Assembly (NCBI GenBank): GCA_964388835.1
Contig: CAYMBZ010000008.1
Span: 1 to 41,699, forward strand
Origin: UBA1738 sp964388835
Lineage (GTDB): Bacteria; Bacillota; Clostridia; UBA1381
Direction of reading: 5' to 3'
Length of the DNA stretch: 41,699 bases
Position numbers and translations under genes: made by a program. The notes below the pieces were generated by a model, which made no database searches, was not told the origin of the DNA, and was given only the letters and a program-made list of their open reading frames with translations. Position 1 is the first letter of the stretch. Each line of letters starts with the position of its first letter. Shown here piece after piece: positions 40,709-41,699 of the stretch.

Positions 40709-41389
40709 TCAATTTTCCGAAAGCCTGCGGTATTCGGGTTTTAAATACCCACTCATCTCTTCAAGGGGAAGCGGAATTTCCACAAATCCGCGCTCATAGT
40801 AGGAAAGCTCGTAAGGTGCATAAAAAAGCACCAGATTTTTCTCATTTATATAAAATTTCTGATTATCCGAAAGCCTCGGTTTTTCCCATAAATCGGCGTA
40901 TTGTGCCGGATTTTCTTGAACCGTCTTATCCAGCCTTGCGTTTATCATATCGATGTAGCCGTCATCCGAAAACAAGTCGGAAAGCCTCACCTCACAGCAA
41001 GAGCTTGTGTCAATATTTTTTGTTATTCGGAAGCTGTTTTTGTGATTGCTCACCGGCGCAGACTCAATCTCGGTCACCGCCGAAAAAAATCCCTCACCGC
41101 ATCTGTGCAAGGTCGTCGTAACGGCAAAAAACGATTTATCTCCCGTTTCCTTTGCCTCTTTCGAAAATCCTCCCAGTAAATCCGTAATTGTTTTTTCGTA
41201 CTCACCGTTAATTTCTTCCTGTACGCTTTGCGAGGAAAGACCCGAAATTTGCGGAATTTTAGCATCCGCCAAAATCGTATCGGTTGAATATGATTTATCG
41301 ATGTAATTAATACTTACATTTCTTCCGCAGGACGTAAGCAAAAGAGTAGCAAGTAGGGCAATTATCGTATATTTTACAATATTATGCAA
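40709..41389 (-). CDS. DUF3298-type lipoprotein
   Basis: A 226-residue exported lipoprotein: signal segment (residues 4-20) with lipobox LTSC (lipid-bearing C21), then a beta-rich region and a C-terminal DUF3298/RsiV-like domain (LSDLFSDDGYIDMIN, FYINEKNLVLFYAPYELSYYERGFVEIPLPLEEM). The activity is unknown; DUF3298 domains occur in anti-sigma factor RsiV and in related surface proteins. The start is TTG at 41389, with GGAGG 6 nt upstream inside the last codons of spoIVA. The genes overlap by 16 bp, so expression is probably coupled to the mother-cell gene spoIVA. Confidence 0.85.
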   Translation of the reverse strand: MHNIVKYTIIALLATLLLTSCGRNVSINYIDKSYSTDTILADAKIPQISGLSSQSVQEEINGEYEKTITDLLGGFSKEAKETGDKSFFAVTTTLHRCGEGFFSAVTEIESAPVSNHKNSFRITKNIDTSSCCEVRLSDLFSDDGYIDMINARLDKTVQENPAQYADLWEKPRLSDNQKFYINEKNLVLFYAPYELSYYERGFVEIPLPLEEMSGYLKPEYRRLSEN

Positions 41390-41699
41390 ATCAAACCTCC
41401 GCTGCCCTCGTTTATAATCCGTTCCAGCGTTGCGGCAAGCTTGCGCCGCGCTTCGTCCGGCATTTTTGACAGCTTGTTGTTCACGCCCTCATTTACAAGC
41501 TCGTAAAGCGATTTTCCGAATATGTTCGATTCCCAGATTTTCGTCGGGTCCGTGCGGAATTCATCCAGCAGGTAATGCACCAGCTCCTCCGATTGCTTTT
41601 CCGTTCCCACAATCGGACTCACTTCCGCACGTATGTTCGCACGTATCATATGTATACTCGGAGCAGAGGCTTTAAGCTTCACTCCGTATTTTCCGCCCT
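41374..41699 (-). CDS. spoIVA: Stage IV sporulation protein A, C-terminal part (cut by window edge)
   Basis: The visible 107 or so residues match the C-terminus of SpoIVA, the ATPase that forms the basement layer of the spore coat in the mother cell: YGVKLKASAPSIHM, VGTEKQSEELVHYLL, KIWESNIFGKSLYELVNEG, and the strongly conserved ending INEGSGGLICIIL. The reading frame continues beyond the window. It is the best marker that the organism forms endospores. The last codons contain the ribosome binding site for the lipoprotein gene. Confidence 0.95.
   Translation of the reverse strand, partial: GGKYGVKLKASAPSIHMIRANIRAEVSPIVGTEKQSEELVHYLLDEFRTDPTKIWESNIFGKSLYELVNEGVNNKLSKMPDEARRKLAATLERIINEGSGGLICIIL

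Overview
The window looks like a chromosomal segment of an endospore-forming, moderately AT-rich Firmicute, most likely a gut-type member of the Clostridia. The evidence is the C-terminal end of SpoIVA at the right edge, strong AGGAGG-type ribosome binding sites, TTGACA-N17-TATAAT promoters, the gdpP-rplI-dnaB gene order, and an energy-coupling factor (ECF) module placed next to truA. No rRNA, tRNA or CRISPR array was seen.

Left flank (1-3200, plus strand). Three short units, each with its own promoter: an orphan L-rhamnose isomerase gene; a thymidylate kinase with an unexplained N-terminal extension of about 115 residues; and a small DUF2325 unit whose promoter carries a GTTAG-N6-CTAAC palindrome like a DtxR/MntR metal box. 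A second copy of the palindrome lies after the DUF2325 gene with no gene behind it.

Phage-derived cluster (3204-17501, minus strand). About 23 tightly packed, intact genes run in this order: zinc-ribbon protein, DUF1492/ArpU-like regulator, second zinc ribbon, TerS, PBSX-type TerL, portal, scaffold, N4gp56-type capsid, connectors, tail terminator, tail tube, Gp15, a very short tape measure, Dit, Gp37-like tail protein, fibre proteins including a collagen-like one, XhlA-like protein, holin and M15 endolysin. There is no integrase, repressor, excisionase or replication gene, and complete host transcription units flank both ends. This is the most interesting part of the window: a candidate domesticated phage particle or gene transfer agent, although a decayed prophage that kept only its late region remains possible.

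Central host block (18104-28026, minus strand). A RodA-type glycan polymerase gene has its own promoter. After it comes a gdpP-rplI-dnaB-tilS-ftsH-DUF1858-CNNM run with several overlapping genes, covering c-di-AMP breakdown, translation, replication and proteolysis.

Plus-strand operon luxS-apt-mtnN-nudix-DJ-1 (28127-31213). LuxS and the MTA/SAH nucleosidase detoxify S-adenosylhomocysteine, and the phosphoribosyltransferase can recapture the adenine released. The promoter overlaps a perfect 10-bp inverted repeat, and the leader can form a pseudoknot that I cannot assign to a known riboswitch class. The operon ends in an 18-bp perfect terminator, followed by a non-coding stretch with a cluster of perfect hairpins.

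Right block (31583-41699). On the minus strand: rRNA-type methyltransferase, ecfA1, ecfA2, ecfT, truA, DUF5711, cvpA and rho, then a PRK06851-like ATPase. A divergent small Cys-rich gene (DUF6472-like) shares the upstream region. A DUF3298 lipoprotein gene is translationally coupled to the 3' end of spoIVA.
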